Shown here: positions 32,925 through 41,958 of the stretch, piece after piece | Numbering within the stretch: the first letter of the stretch is position 1 | Layout of the letters: each line of letters begins with the position of its first letter | DNA from: JABIDZ01 sp964619405 | GTDB taxonomy: Archaea > Iainarchaeota > Iainarchaeia > Iainarchaeales > JAAZKV01 | Assembly: GCA_964619405.1 (NCBI GenBank) | Contig: CAZUCF010000001.1 | Coordinates: 1-64,000, forward strand | Length of the DNA: 64,000 nt | Direction: 5' to 3' | Notes under the pieces: model-generated | Seen by the model: the letters and a program-made list of their open reading frames with translations, nothing else | Told to the model about the DNA's origin: nothing | Databases searched by the model: none | Translations under genes and position numbers: made by a program

Positions 32925-35498
32925 TTATCCAACATAAGTTGGCCTAAAATCCAATGCTTTTTCTTTGAATTCATCATATGCCTTTTCTGATTCAACATCA
33001 ATTGTTGGATTCATATTTTGAATAATTTCTTCAAAATGCTTCATTTTTATTTCCCCAGCCTTCATATTATTTTCTTTGAGAACAAGTAATGCTGCTTCTC
33101 TCACTAAACCTTCTAAATCAGCACCAGAAAAACCCTTTGTTTTTTGAGCAAGCTCTTTAAGCTCAACATCTTTTTCCAACCTAACTTTTTTAGTATGAAC
33201 CTCAAGTATTTTTTCCCTTGCTTTTTCATCAGGTGCTGGAACCATTATCAATTTGTCTATTCTGCCTGGACGCAATAAAGCAGGGTCAATTAAATCAGGC
33301 CTGTTTGTTGCTGCAATAAAAACAACATCTTGTAATGTTTCAACACCATCTAATTCTGTTAACAATTGATTAACCATTCTTTCTGTTACATTGCTTCCAA
33401 CATCTCTACCCCTTCTTGAAGCAATCGCATCAATCTCATCAAAAAAAATTATGCAAGGCGAAACTTGTTTTGCTCTTCTAAATATTTTTCTAATTCCTTT
33501 TTCGCTTTCCCCAGCCCACATACTCAATAATTCTGGCCCTTTAACTGAAATGAAATTTGCTTCACTCTCAGTAGCAATTGCTTTTGCAAGCAATGTTTTT
33601 CCAGTGCCAGGAGGCCCATACAATAAAACTCCTTTGGGTGGTTGAATACCCATTTCTTGAAAAGCAAGAGGATTTTTTAAAGGCCATTCAATTGCTTGTT
33701 TTAAAGTTTCTTTTATATCATCTAACGCACCAATATTATCCCATTTAACATTTGGTATTTCTATTGCTATTTCTCTTAGTGCTGAAGGCTGAACATCCTT
33801 TAACCCCTCAAAAAAATCTTTTCGAGTTATTTTTAATGATTCAATTATTTCAAAAGGAATTGGTTGACTTTCATCAACTTTTTCTATTTCAGGCAAGTAT
33901 CTTCGCAATGCTTTCATTGCAGCTTCTTTTGTTAAAGCTTGTAAATCAGCACCAACAAAACCATGCGTCATTTCTGCAAAATAATCTAAATCAAATTCAA
34001 TTGTTCGCAAAATATTTTTATTGGCCATTATTCTTAACTCATCAATTATTTGTTTTAAAGATAATTTATCAAATTTTTTTTCATAAATTATTTGAATGTC
34101 TATTGCATCAATAACTTTTTCAGAACTAATTATTGAAAAAATATTTTTTTGAATATTAGATAATTCTCCTTTAAAATTTTTAATTGAAATTAAGTCTTTT
34201 GCAACCATTTTTTTTATTTCATCATAAAATAAATTGAAATCAATTTTATTATATAACTCTGAATACTTGTTAAACAAATTATTCAAACTAATATCCAAAT
34301 TTTCTTCAATCAAATCAAATATTTTTTTTTGTTGAACACTCAACTTTGCTTTCTTTTCTTTAACAAAATAAAATTCTTCTAAAGAATATGTTTTTGCAAG
34401 AGGCATTCCCCTTGTATGAATCCCAAGAATTTGTTTTCTTGCTTTTTTATCAGGAATACCAAATTCTATTTCCCTGTCAAATCGCCCTGGCCTTCTTAAT
34501 GCTTCATCAATAGAATTTACTCTGTTTGTTGCAGCCATTACTATTACTTCTCCTCTTGATGATAAACCATCCATTAGAGACAATAATTGTGCAACAACAC
34601 GTCTTTCTACTTCCCCAACAGCCTCATCTCTTTTTGAAGCAATAGCATCAATCTCGTCAATAAAAATTATTGAAGGCGCATTTTCTTCAGCATCCTTAAA
34701 TATTTTTCTAACTCTTTCCTCTGCTTCCCCAACAAATTTCCCCATTACTTCAGGAGCCGAAACAGAAATGAAGTGAACTTGTGCTTCATTCGCAACTGCT
34801 TTCGCAAGCAAAGTTTTTCCAGTACCAGGCGGCCCATGCATCAAAATTCCTTTTGGGGGAACAACACCCAATTTTTGAAATAATTCTGGACGCTTCATTG
34901 GTAATTCAACCATTTCCCTAACCTTTCTTACTTGTTCACTCAAACCACCAATGTCCTCGTAAGCAACTCTTGAAATTCCTTCAAGAGAATCAGTAACGGG
35001 CTTTTCTTTTAAAAAAAATTGTGTAGAATCAGTAACTTTTATTATTGCTCTTGGTTGAGTATCAATAACACGGTAAATAAAACCAGAACCAAAAACACTA
35101 ACCCAAACATTATCACCAACAGTTAATGGCCTACCCAAAAAAGATTTTTTTAATATTCGCTCATAACCAGAAGCAATTATCCTAACCTCTTCAATTGGGG
35201 CCAAAACAACCCGCTTAGCTTCTTTTGGCAAACCCTTTCTAATTTTTACTCGCTCACCCAAACCAACACCAGCGTTGTGCCTGATAAACGAATCCATTCT
35301 AATAATTTCTTTACCATCATCTTCTGCTCTAGCAGGCCAAACTATCGCAGCAGTCTTTTTTGTTCCCTCAATTTCTATTATGTCACCAGAAGTAATATTC
35401 AATGTGTTTTTGGTTTGCTTGTCAAGAGTAACAATGTTTCTACCAACGTGAGTTGGGTCAGGATCCTGAACCTGTAAAATAATTTCTTTGGATTCCAT
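32925..35498 (-). CDS. cdc48: Cdc48/VAT-type two-domain AAA+ ATPase with an insertion in D1
   Basis: An 857-residue unfoldase that extracts and unfolds proteins for degradation. The N-domain (1-185, VQDPDPTHVGRNIVTLD) is followed by D1 with Walker A GPPGTGKT at 222-229 and Walker B SIIFIDEIDAI, and by D2 with a second GPPGTGKT. It ends with the ALDFRPTYVG tail. Between HTRGMPLA (~368) and DLDYFAEMTHGFVGADL (~503), where family members have about ten residues, there is an extra block of about 130 residues. It looks like two winged-helix-like units (LSVQQKKIFDLI..., LSNIQKNIFSII...). The protein is thus longer than the roughly 730-810 typical of archaeal homologues. No proteasome genes are in the window. 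Confidence 0.93.
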   Translation of the reverse strand: MESKEIILQVQDPDPTHVGRNIVTLDKQTKNTLNITSGDIIEIEGTKKTAAIVWPARAEDDGKEIIRMDSFIRHNAGVGLGERVKIRKGLPKEAKRVVLAPIEEVRIIASGYERILKKSFLGRPLTVGDNVWVSVFGSGFIYRVIDTQPRAIIKVTDSTQFFLKEKPVTDSLEGISRVAYEDIGGLSEQVRKVREMVELPMKRPELFQKLGVVPPKGILMHGPPGTGKTLLAKAVANEAQVHFISVSAPEVMGKFVGEAEERVRKIFKDAEENAPSIIFIDEIDAIASKRDEAVGEVERRVVAQLLSLMDGLSSRGEVIVMAATNRVNSIDEALRRPGRFDREIEFGIPDKKARKQILGIHTRGMPLAKTYSLEEFYFVKEKKAKLSVQQKKIFDLIEENLDISLNNLFNKYSELYNKIDFNLFYDEIKKMVAKDLISIKNFKGELSNIQKNIFSIISSEKVIDAIDIQIIYEKKFDKLSLKQIIDELRIMANKNILRTIEFDLDYFAEMTHGFVGADLQALTKEAAMKALRRYLPEIEKVDESQPIPFEIIESLKITRKDFFEGLKDVQPSALREIAIEIPNVKWDNIGALDDIKETLKQAIEWPLKNPLAFQEMGIQPPKGVLLYGPPGTGKTLLAKAIATESEANFISVKGPELLSMWAGESEKGIRKIFRRAKQVSPCIIFFDEIDAIASRRGRDVGSNVTERMVNQLLTELDGVETLQDVVFIAATNRPDLIDPALLRPGRIDKLIMVPAPDEKAREKILEVHTKKVRLEKDVELKELAQKTKGFSGADLEGLVREAALLVLKENNMKAGEIKMKHFEEIIQNMNPTIDVESEKAYDEFKEKALDFRPTYVG

Positions 35499-35808
35499 AA
35501 AAACACTCTCTCAAATAAAGAGCACTTAAAAAGGATTAAAAATGTAATCAATTATTATAAAAACAAGTAAATATAAGCCACTAAAAAGATTAACACGAAC
35601 AATTAATTGAATTAATTAAAATACAAAATACTTTCAATATAATTAATTAATCAAATTAACTAATTTATAAAAAAATAAATCCATAAATAAAAAATTAATC
35701 AAATTAACTAAAATACAAATAAAAAATTGTTTGAATTAATTATTTTACAAATTTTACATTGACTTTTGCATTACTTAAAAATAATTAATAATTTTTTAAT
35801 TAAATAAA
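35499..35808. other. AT-rich intergenic region without recognisable genes
   Basis: About 310 bases of very AT-rich sequence between the Cdc48/VAT gene and the NFACT-R gene. Several AATTAATTAA-like runs and imperfect short repeats of TCAAATTAACTAA are present at 35650-35710. I see no reading frame with coding character and no convincing RNA structure. It must contain the promoter of the Cdc48/VAT gene (TATA-like TATTATAAAAAC around 35553-35564). Confidence 0.5.
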
Positions 35809-36594
35809 TTAAACCAAACCAAATTTTCCATTAGGTAATAAGGATAATATTTCATCGTTAGAAAAAAACAAATTTTTTTCTTCAAATTTTTTTTGTAATT
35901 GTTTAGCAAAAACATTTTTTTCTATTTCACCTTGTTTTAATTCAATTATATGAACACAATTTTTTTTAACTGCACTTAAAGGGCCAGCCATTAACACATT
36001 TTCTTTTTGGTTTAAACCAATAGCAATGCTCAAAGAAGTTTTTTTGAACCAATTTCTTTCACCATAAATCATGAATGCACCAACAGAAAGACTTGTGCCT
36101 GTTGGCGCTCTTTTTGAAACTTGCTCTGGTTTTACTGAATAAGCATCAGCAGTTGATTGCCCTGATTCAAATGCTCTTGAAAAAGTTACCGCAAACTGTG
36201 CTGTTTCAACCATGGTTGTTTCTGGAACAAAACGAATTTTATTTGTTTTCTCATCTTTTGTTTTTATTATGCAATGGGGTGCACCAAAAACTTCTGCGTG
36301 AAAATAAACATCTTCTTTTTTCATATAATTCTTCACAATTTCTTCATTCATTTTAGCATTTTTTCCACCAACTATCAAGAAATTGTCACTTGAAATAAAC
36401 CACCTCAATTTTTCAAACCACTTTTTCTTTCTTTGAATTGATTCTTTTTTTGGAGAAACTTTTTCCAATTTTTTTTTCTGAAATTCAATGGCTTTGTTTA
36501 TACCAAGAGCTTTTTTACGCATTAACTTTGCTTTCTCAAAATACATTGTTGCATTTTCTTCCAATGATTTACTTAAATCAATTTCTATTTCCAT
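35809..36594 (-). CDS. NFACT-R (RqcH-like) domain protein, short form
   Basis: A 261-residue protein that corresponds only to the C-terminal part of the Rqc2/NEMF/RqcH family. A short coiled-coil stretch (AKLMRKKALGINKAIEFQKK) leads to the NFACT-R domain: RWFISSDNFLIVGGKNAKMN, YFHAEVFGAPHCIIKT, ETAQFAVTFSRAFESGQST and GAFMIYGERNWFKKT. The N-terminal NFACT-N and HhH domains found in full-length archaeal homologues are missing. NFACT proteins bind obstructed large ribosomal subunits and recruit tRNA for C-terminal tailing of stalled peptides. Start at ATG 36594 (MEIEIDLSKSL) is preferred to an upstream GTG at 36603. Confidence 0.87.
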   Translation of the reverse strand: MEIEIDLSKSLEENATMYFEKAKLMRKKALGINKAIEFQKKKLEKVSPKKESIQRKKKWFEKLRWFISSDNFLIVGGKNAKMNEEIVKNYMKKEDVYFHAEVFGAPHCIIKTKDEKTNKIRFVPETTMVETAQFAVTFSRAFESGQSTADAYSVKPEQVSKRAPTGTSLSVGAFMIYGERNWFKKTSLSIAIGLNQKENVLMAGPLSAVKKNCVHIIELKQGEIEKNVFAKQLQKKFEEKNLFFSNDEILSLLPNGKFGLV

Positions 36595-36708
36595 AAAAAA
36601 CACTTATTCAAAACTTAATAACAAGAAAAACAATACATAAAAAACAATTTTAAACAAAATAAAAACTAATTATATTTTTTAAAAAATTATTTGTTTAAAA
36701 AATTCAAA

Positions 36709-37236
36709 TTAATCCAATGCTGCTTTCTCTCTAAGTATTTTTACTATTGAATCTGTTCTTGAACCCCTTTTGAAAGTAGGTTCAGTTAAATAAAAGACTT
36801 GCCTATCTTTAACAACATCATAATAATTTGGCAGTTTTTTTACATATCTTTCTTGCAAATTTTTGTGATAAGACTCAACATCCTTATAAAATTGAGAACT
36901 CATAACATTAAAATTACCAGAACCCATTATTGAACCTAAATGATAAACATGCGGATCACTCTCAACAATTTTTAAATAAGCTTCAATTAAATCCGGTTTA
37001 GAAAAATCTAGTTGTAGTAATTCAATTGCTTCCAACTTGTACTCTAATTTCCAAAAAGCTATTTTTGGCCCGTAACCAACAATAACTTTTTCGTTTTGCA
37101 AAAAATCAATTGAACTCTTAATTGTAGCTAAATGATATTTGGTTTTTGCCTTTATTCTACGCAAATTTGGTTGTGTAGAACCTTTATCCAAAAGTGCTTT
37201 AACAATATTCAAACGAATCTCATCATCAACCCTCAT
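36709..37236 (-). CDS. Lrp/AsnC-like transcriptional regulator (1)
   Basis: A 175-residue protein with an N-terminal winged helix-turn-helix (LNIVKALLDKGSTQPNLRRI..YHLATIKSSIDFLQ) and a C-terminal region resembling the AsnC ligand-binding domain (AIELLQLDFSKPDLIEAYLK, HVYHLGSIMGSGNFNVMS). The match to Lrp is weaker than for the protein at 39780. The usual ATG at 37236 (MRVDDEIRL) is preferred over an upstream TTG at 37260. Target genes and effector are unknown; an upstream structured patch at 37.4 kb may influence its expression. Confidence 0.7.
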   Translation of the reverse strand: MRVDDEIRLNIVKALLDKGSTQPNLRRIKAKTKYHLATIKSSIDFLQNEKVIVGYGPKIAFWKLEYKLEAIELLQLDFSKPDLIEAYLKIVESDPHVYHLGSIMGSGNFNVMSSQFYKDVESYHKNLQERYVKKLPNYYDVVKDRQVFYLTEPTFKRGSRTDSIVKILREKAALD

Positions 37237-37392
37237 TTTTTGAGCCAAACCAATCACCAAACACCGAATATAGCCAAAATGACTACTTACTAACTCAAAG
37301 TAATATCAAAAGGATTTTAAATGTTATTTTTGTTACATGAACAAAGTATTAATCCTTATTAATGCGAGAACACTATATTAGAATATTGTAAT

Positions 37393-37498
37393 TGTAGGAG
37401 GGGATAACTAAGGGGATTGAAAAAATTTTTGAGATATTGAATGGGAATTGTGGGCTGGCTCACCAGGCTAACTAATTTTAAGCTCACAGTTTTTATTC
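37393..37498 (+). ncRNA. Candidate structured noncoding RNA
   Basis: In the 380-base spacer 37261-37640 there is an island clearly richer in G and C than its surroundings. Visible structure: AATTGTGGG (37446-37454) pairs with CTCACAGTT (37483-37491), enclosing a CTGG-ctca-CCAG hairpin (37455-37466), and a T-rich run follows (37490-37495). A G-rich segment (GGAGGGGATAACTAAGGGG) lies upstream at about 37398-37416. A TATA-like TTTTAAATG is near 37315. No reading frame of note crosses it. The strand is chosen from the T-tract and remains uncertain; the RNA class is unknown. The rest of the spacer shows no gene. Confidence 0.35.
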
Positions 37499-37640
37499 AA
37501 GGTAAACTAATTTTATTTTAAGAAAAAACTATTTAACAATTATTTCTTTCCAGAATTTTTTTGTGGCAATTTATTTTTTGGTTTCAAATTAATTATTAAT
37601 TATAAAAAATTTCGTTCTTGTTTTTAAAAAGTATTCAAAA

Positions 37641-39695
37641 TTATTCTTTGTTTTTTTCAAGTGGTTCTTTTTTCTTAAAATTTTTCCAAGATTCTTTTGT
37701 CTTACAAACCATGTTAAGACACATCTTGTATTCAAATCTACCATTCTTTACTTTTATAACTGGTTCATTACATTCAACACACAATTCATTAGTTGTTGTT
37801 ATAACACCTTTCTGTGGCAGTGGATAAGAATTATTACAATTAGGATAATTAGAACAACCAACAAACCTTTTACCTGTTTTACCTTTTCTTATTACCAAAT
37901 TTCCTTCCTTGCATTTATTACAAGGACCAATAATGTTTGTTGAGTGAATTGCTTTTCTTATATCTAATCGAATATTTTCTTTTTGTTTTTGCAAAGTTTC
38001 CAGAATTTGCTTTAATCTGTTTGAAGAATCACTAACAACTTCTCTCATATCTTTTTTTCCAGCCGCAATCTCATCCATTTCTTTTTCTAGTTGAGAAGTC
38101 ATCTCTGGTTTTGTAACAATACTACAATTATTTTCTAGTGAATCAATAACCGCAAAAGCAATATCACTAGCTTCAATACTTTTATTGCCAATAATGTATT
38201 TCCTCGAATAAAGTTTTTGAATTATGTTTGGCCGCGTTGATTTTGTGCCAAGATTATGCGTTTCCATTAATTTTATTAAAGATGCTTGACTATAATGAGC
38301 AGGAGGCTGTGTTTCTTTTGCGAACAAATCAATTTTCAAAACATTTATTTTATCATTAACACGCATCAATGGTAAAATAACTTCATTTAATTTACTATAA
38401 AAATAAATTGCTTTCCAACCAGGCTCAATAATTGTTTGACCACGAGCAACAAATTCCTCATCCTTTCCTTCCATCAAAACCGAGACATTTGAAGTTACAG
38501 CATCTTTGTACAAAGTTGCAAGAAACCGCCTACAAATCAATTCATAAATCTTCCAATCATCTTTATTCAACGAAGATTTTTTAACTGCTTGAACAGGATA
38601 AATTGGGGGATGATCTTTTGTTTCTTTCCCCTTACTGGGAACAATTTTTTCTTGTGACAAAACTTTTTGAACATCGTCAACAAATTCACTAATAGAAGCA
38701 AGCTTGTTAACAATTTCTTTAAGATTTAAAGAAGCAGGGTACGCTTTATTATCTGTTCTTGGATAAGAAGTAAAACCTCTTTGGTATAATGATTCAGCAA
38801 TATCCATTGCTTTCCCAGCAGAAAAACCAGTATTAGCAGCAGCCCTCAAAAATTCTGTTGTATTAAAAGGAACCGGCCTCTTTAATGTTGTTTGTTTTTC
38901 ATCAATTTTTTTTACAATTAATTCACTAATATTTTTGGAAATAATTTTATCTGCTTTTTCTTTTTCCCAAAATTTTCCTTCCTTGTGAGAAGCAGAAAAC
39001 TTTTCTCCTTTTTCACATTCAACAATAATCTCCCAATATTTTTTTGATTGAAAAGCCTTTCTTTCTTTTTCCCTATCCACAATTAACGCTAGTGTAGGTG
39101 TTTGTACTCTACCAACACTCAAAAAATTTTTTCCTAATTGCCCAGAAGCAATCGAAAGAAATCTTGTTAGAACAGCACCCCAAATTAAATCAATTTCTCT
39201 TCTTGAATCAGCTGAAAAAGCAAAATTGTAATCAAATTTTTCTAAATTAGAAAAAGATTTTTCAATATCTTCTTTTGCTATTGCTGAAAAATAAGCTCTT
39301 TCGACCTTAATTTTTTTATTTGATTTTTGAGCATATTTAATTGCTTCTAACCCTATTGATTCTCCTTCTCTATCAGCATCTGTTGCAATAATTATTTTTT
39401 CGCAATCTAAAGCAGAATCAATTATACAATCAATTATCCTAAATTCTTTTTTGGAATAAATTATTGGAGCAGAAATTAATTTTTCTAATGGGACTGCCAT
39501 CCAATTAGAATAGTCTTTTGGAAACTCAACATCACTAATGTGCCCGCGTAATGGAAGCACCCTTGTTTCCTTTCCTTGCCATTCAAAATCAAAAACTTTT
39601 GTCCCGAGAACATTTTTTTGAGAAACTTTTCCATCAGCAAGCAAAGAAGCAATTCTTTCACCAGCAATGGCTTTTTCTGAAATAATTAGCTGCAT
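37641..39695 (-). CDS. topA: DNA topoisomerase I (type IA)
   Basis: A 684-residue enzyme that relaxes negative supercoils. The Toprim domain (MQLIISEKAIAGERIAS, ATDADREGESIGLEAI) carries the acidic metal residues. The SVGRVQTPTLALIVDRE block and catalytic Tyr in RGFTSYPRTDNKAYP (near residue 318) follow, then HPPIYPVQAV. The C-terminal region has two zinc-finger-like modules: CNKCKEGNLVIRKGKTG...CSNYPNC and CVECNEPVI...CLNMVC. The length and order match archaeal TopA. A frame on the other strand is only its shadow. Confidence 0.95.
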   Translation of the reverse strand: MQLIISEKAIAGERIASLLADGKVSQKNVLGTKVFDFEWQGKETRVLPLRGHISDVEFPKDYSNWMAVPLEKLISAPIIYSKKEFRIIDCIIDSALDCEKIIIATDADREGESIGLEAIKYAQKSNKKIKVERAYFSAIAKEDIEKSFSNLEKFDYNFAFSADSRREIDLIWGAVLTRFLSIASGQLGKNFLSVGRVQTPTLALIVDREKERKAFQSKKYWEIIVECEKGEKFSASHKEGKFWEKEKADKIISKNISELIVKKIDEKQTTLKRPVPFNTTEFLRAAANTGFSAGKAMDIAESLYQRGFTSYPRTDNKAYPASLNLKEIVNKLASISEFVDDVQKVLSQEKIVPSKGKETKDHPPIYPVQAVKKSSLNKDDWKIYELICRRFLATLYKDAVTSNVSVLMEGKDEEFVARGQTIIEPGWKAIYFYSKLNEVILPLMRVNDKINVLKIDLFAKETQPPAHYSQASLIKLMETHNLGTKSTRPNIIQKLYSRKYIIGNKSIEASDIAFAVIDSLENNCSIVTKPEMTSQLEKEMDEIAAGKKDMREVVSDSSNRLKQILETLQKQKENIRLDIRKAIHSTNIIGPCNKCKEGNLVIRKGKTGKRFVGCSNYPNCNNSYPLPQKGVITTTNELCVECNEPVIKVKNGRFEYKMCLNMVCKTKESWKNFKKKEPLEKNKE

Positions 39696-39779
39696 TAAAC
39701 TGCTTGAGTTAAAAAAGAATTAAAAACACAACCCTAAAATTTAAATTTTGAAAAAAGCGATTATTTACTTTTAAAAAAA

Positions 39780-40277
39780 TTATATTTTATTTTGTAATGT
39801 TTTGCTTGGCAAGGTTGATGATTTTTTTATTTCACTTAAAACAACCATTGTTTTCAAATCAATAACACCATCAATCAAACCTAATTGTGAAATAAATTTT
39901 TCAGCAGTCTCTAAACTAGGAACAATTATTTTTGCAATCAAATTATACTCGCCTAAAACTTGGTATAATTCTAAAATGAAATCCATATTACCTAATTTTT
40001 TTATTATATCCTTGTTTTTTGATAATTCACTCCTTATTTGAACAAAAATAGGATTCTCATAACCTAATGACCTATAATTTAAATCAACACTAATACCTGA
40101 AATAATATTTCTACGCTTTAAAGACTCAACTCTTTTTTTAATAGCAACATCAGTTAGTTTTGTTTCTCGTGCTATTGCTGAAAAACTAGCCCTACCATCA
40201 GTCAATAAAGCATCAAGAATAATATAATCAATTTTATCTAAAACAATACTCAAACTAAAAACCCCCCACAAGTTCAA
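39780..40277 (-). CDS. Lrp/AsnC-family transcriptional regulator (2)
   Basis: A protein of about 155-165 residues. The N-terminal helix-turn-helix (LDKIDYIILDALLTDGRASF, AIARETKLTDVAIKKRVESL) and the RAM/AsnC effector domain (GDVID-like VIDLKTMVVLSE, LIAKIIVPS) are typical. No ATG opens the frame in the right place: the start is probably TTG at 40277 or at 40253, close to LDKIDYI. A TATA-like TTTATAAAATTTG lies upstream at about 40316-40328. These regulators usually sense amino acids; the target is unknown, but autoregulation is common. Confidence 0.85.
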   Translation of the reverse strand: MNLWGVFSLSIVLDKIDYIILDALLTDGRASFSAIARETKLTDVAIKKRVESLKRRNIISGISVDLNYRSLGYENPIFVQIRSELSKNKDIIKKLGNMDFILELYQVLGEYNLIAKIIVPSLETAEKFISQLGLIDGVIDLKTMVVLSEIKKSSTLPSKTLQNKI

Positions 40278-40388
40278 AAAACAAAAACATCACTTAGAAT
40301 ATTAAACCGAAAACATTTATAAAATTTGTTTTTCAAATATTTTTTTTGAAAAGGTTAAGATTTAATTGTTTCGAATAACAATTGAAGT

Positions 40389-41951
40389 ATGGAACTAATT
40401 GAAGAAAAAATACAAATAATAGCAAAAGAAATGCAGGAATCAAATGCATCCCAATGGACTATTACAAAAATAATAAAAGAATTAGCTGAATTGAATGTAA
40501 AAAGCGAGTCCAAATTAAGAAAAATTGCTTTAGAAAGATTAAAAAAAATGGAGCCCGAAGCAGGGCAAACTTATGAAACATTTAGCAAAATGAAGGTTTA
40601 TACAACAAAAGAAACAATTGAGCATTTTGATAGAGGCAATATAATAAAATCCTTATTAAAAGAAACAACTATTTCAAGAACAGTTGCTGAAAAAATTACT
40701 ATGGAAGTTGAAAACCAGATAAAAGATTCAAAAATAGAATATATAACCACTGCTTTGATACGAGAATTAGTTAATACGAAACTAATAAGTTATGGATTTG
40801 AAAAAATAAGAAATGAATATACTAGATTGGGAGAACCAGTATATGAAATAAAACAAAAAATAAATATTTTTCCATATGCAAACGAACAAACAAGAGAATA
40901 TAATTTGATGAATGTAATACCAAAAAAAATTAGAGAAAAACATTTCAAAGGAGAAATATTTTTAGAAGATATAAAAGGATTTTCTACAAGAGCATACGCA
41001 TATTCATTTATAAGCGAAAAAAAAGATACTATTGAAAAAACAATCATTGGTAATATAAAAAATTTAATACAAAATAGACAATATTTTTATTGCCCACCAA
41101 ATCTTTTCGGATTAACTTTTGTTACCGCGCCATTCCTAAAAAAAGATTTCCAAACAAAAAAAGCATCTAAATTAATAAAAGAATTATTAAGCATTCCTGA
41201 AAAAGGGTTTGTAAATTCTTTAGAATTTTTTACACCAACCATATTCGATGAATTTTCAGAATATAAATTAAAAGCTGTTGAATTATCAAATCTTTTATTA
41301 GAACAACAAAATAATATTAATCAAAATAATGTTATTCAAATTGATTCAAAATATTGTTTGAAATTAATTGAGCAAAAAGAAAAAAGCTTTTTAATACTGA
41401 ATAATTTAAATGAAGAATATTTTGCTTTAAACAATAATCTTTTCTCAACGAGCCAAGGCATTGATTTTTTTGTAAATATTAATTTAGATAAAATTGATTA
41501 TGATGATGAAGACAGTTTTTTAACAGAATTAGAAAACTTGCTCGACGAAATAAAAAAGTTAAAAGAAATAAAACAAAAAGAGCTTTGCTCAAAACAATAT
41601 TTAAAAAATTTTAAAATCAGTGAAATGAAAACAGGAATAGGTTTAACAAATCTTTTCACTACTGCAGAAAAAATTACTGACAAAAAAAGCAAAGAATTTA
41701 CTAATAAAATATATAAGAGTTTTACAAAAGATGAAGACTTGCTGCTTTTTGGATTAGCAAGCAAAGAAGCAAAAGAAAGATTTAGTTATGTTTCAGGAAA
41801 AGAAATTTTTTCACACGAACCATTGGGTTTTGAAGAATGCTTGAATTCAAAAAAATGTTGTTTTACAGGAAAAGCAACAACAATAAAAGAATTAAATGAA
41901 TTAATTGATAAAAAAGTTAAACAAATTTATTTTCAAGGAGAATTAAAATAA
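40389..41951 (+). CDS. Anaerobic ribonucleotide reductase (NrdD)-like protein without catalytic core
   Basis: A 520-residue protein. Residues about 72-160 form an ATP-cone-like regulatory domain (KVYTTKETIEHFDRGNIIKS, TALIRELVNTKLISYGFEKI). The next segment (YNLMNVIPKKIREKHFKGEIFLEDIKGFSTRAYAYSF) resembles the N-terminal NrdD region that enters the catalytic barrel. However, the C-terminal zinc Cys cluster and the RVxGY glycyl-radical motif of NrdD are absent; the end reads ECLNSKKCCFTGKATTIKELNE. The remaining ~300 residues show no known catalytic motif. I infer a diverged paralogue that may bind nucleotides or partner the reductase. It is divergent from the Lrp gene, sharing a 110-base spacer. 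Confidence 0.65.
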   Translation: MELIEEKIQIIAKEMQESNASQWTITKIIKELAELNVKSESKLRKIALERLKKMEPEAGQTYETFSKMKVYTTKETIEHFDRGNIIKSLLKETTISRTVAEKITMEVENQIKDSKIEYITTALIRELVNTKLISYGFEKIRNEYTRLGEPVYEIKQKINIFPYANEQTREYNLMNVIPKKIREKHFKGEIFLEDIKGFSTRAYAYSFISEKKDTIEKTIIGNIKNLIQNRQYFYCPPNLFGLTFVTAPFLKKDFQTKKASKLIKELLSIPEKGFVNSLEFFTPTIFDEFSEYKLKAVELSNLLLEQQNNINQNNVIQIDSKYCLKLIEQKEKSFLILNNLNEEYFALNNNLFSTSQGIDFFVNINLDKIDYDDEDSFLTELENLLDEIKKLKEIKQKELCSKQYLKNFKISEMKTGIGLTNLFTTAEKITDKKSKEFTNKIYKSFTKDEDLLLFGLASKEAKERFSYVSGKEIFSHEPLGFEECLNSKKCCFTGKATTIKELNELIDKKVKQIYFQGELK

Positions 41952-41958
41952 ATAATAA

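Noticed and set aside
37393..37498. tRNA gene interpretation of the GC-rich patch
   Set aside because: No acceptor/T-arm pairing and no GTTCRANYC-like T-loop could be found.
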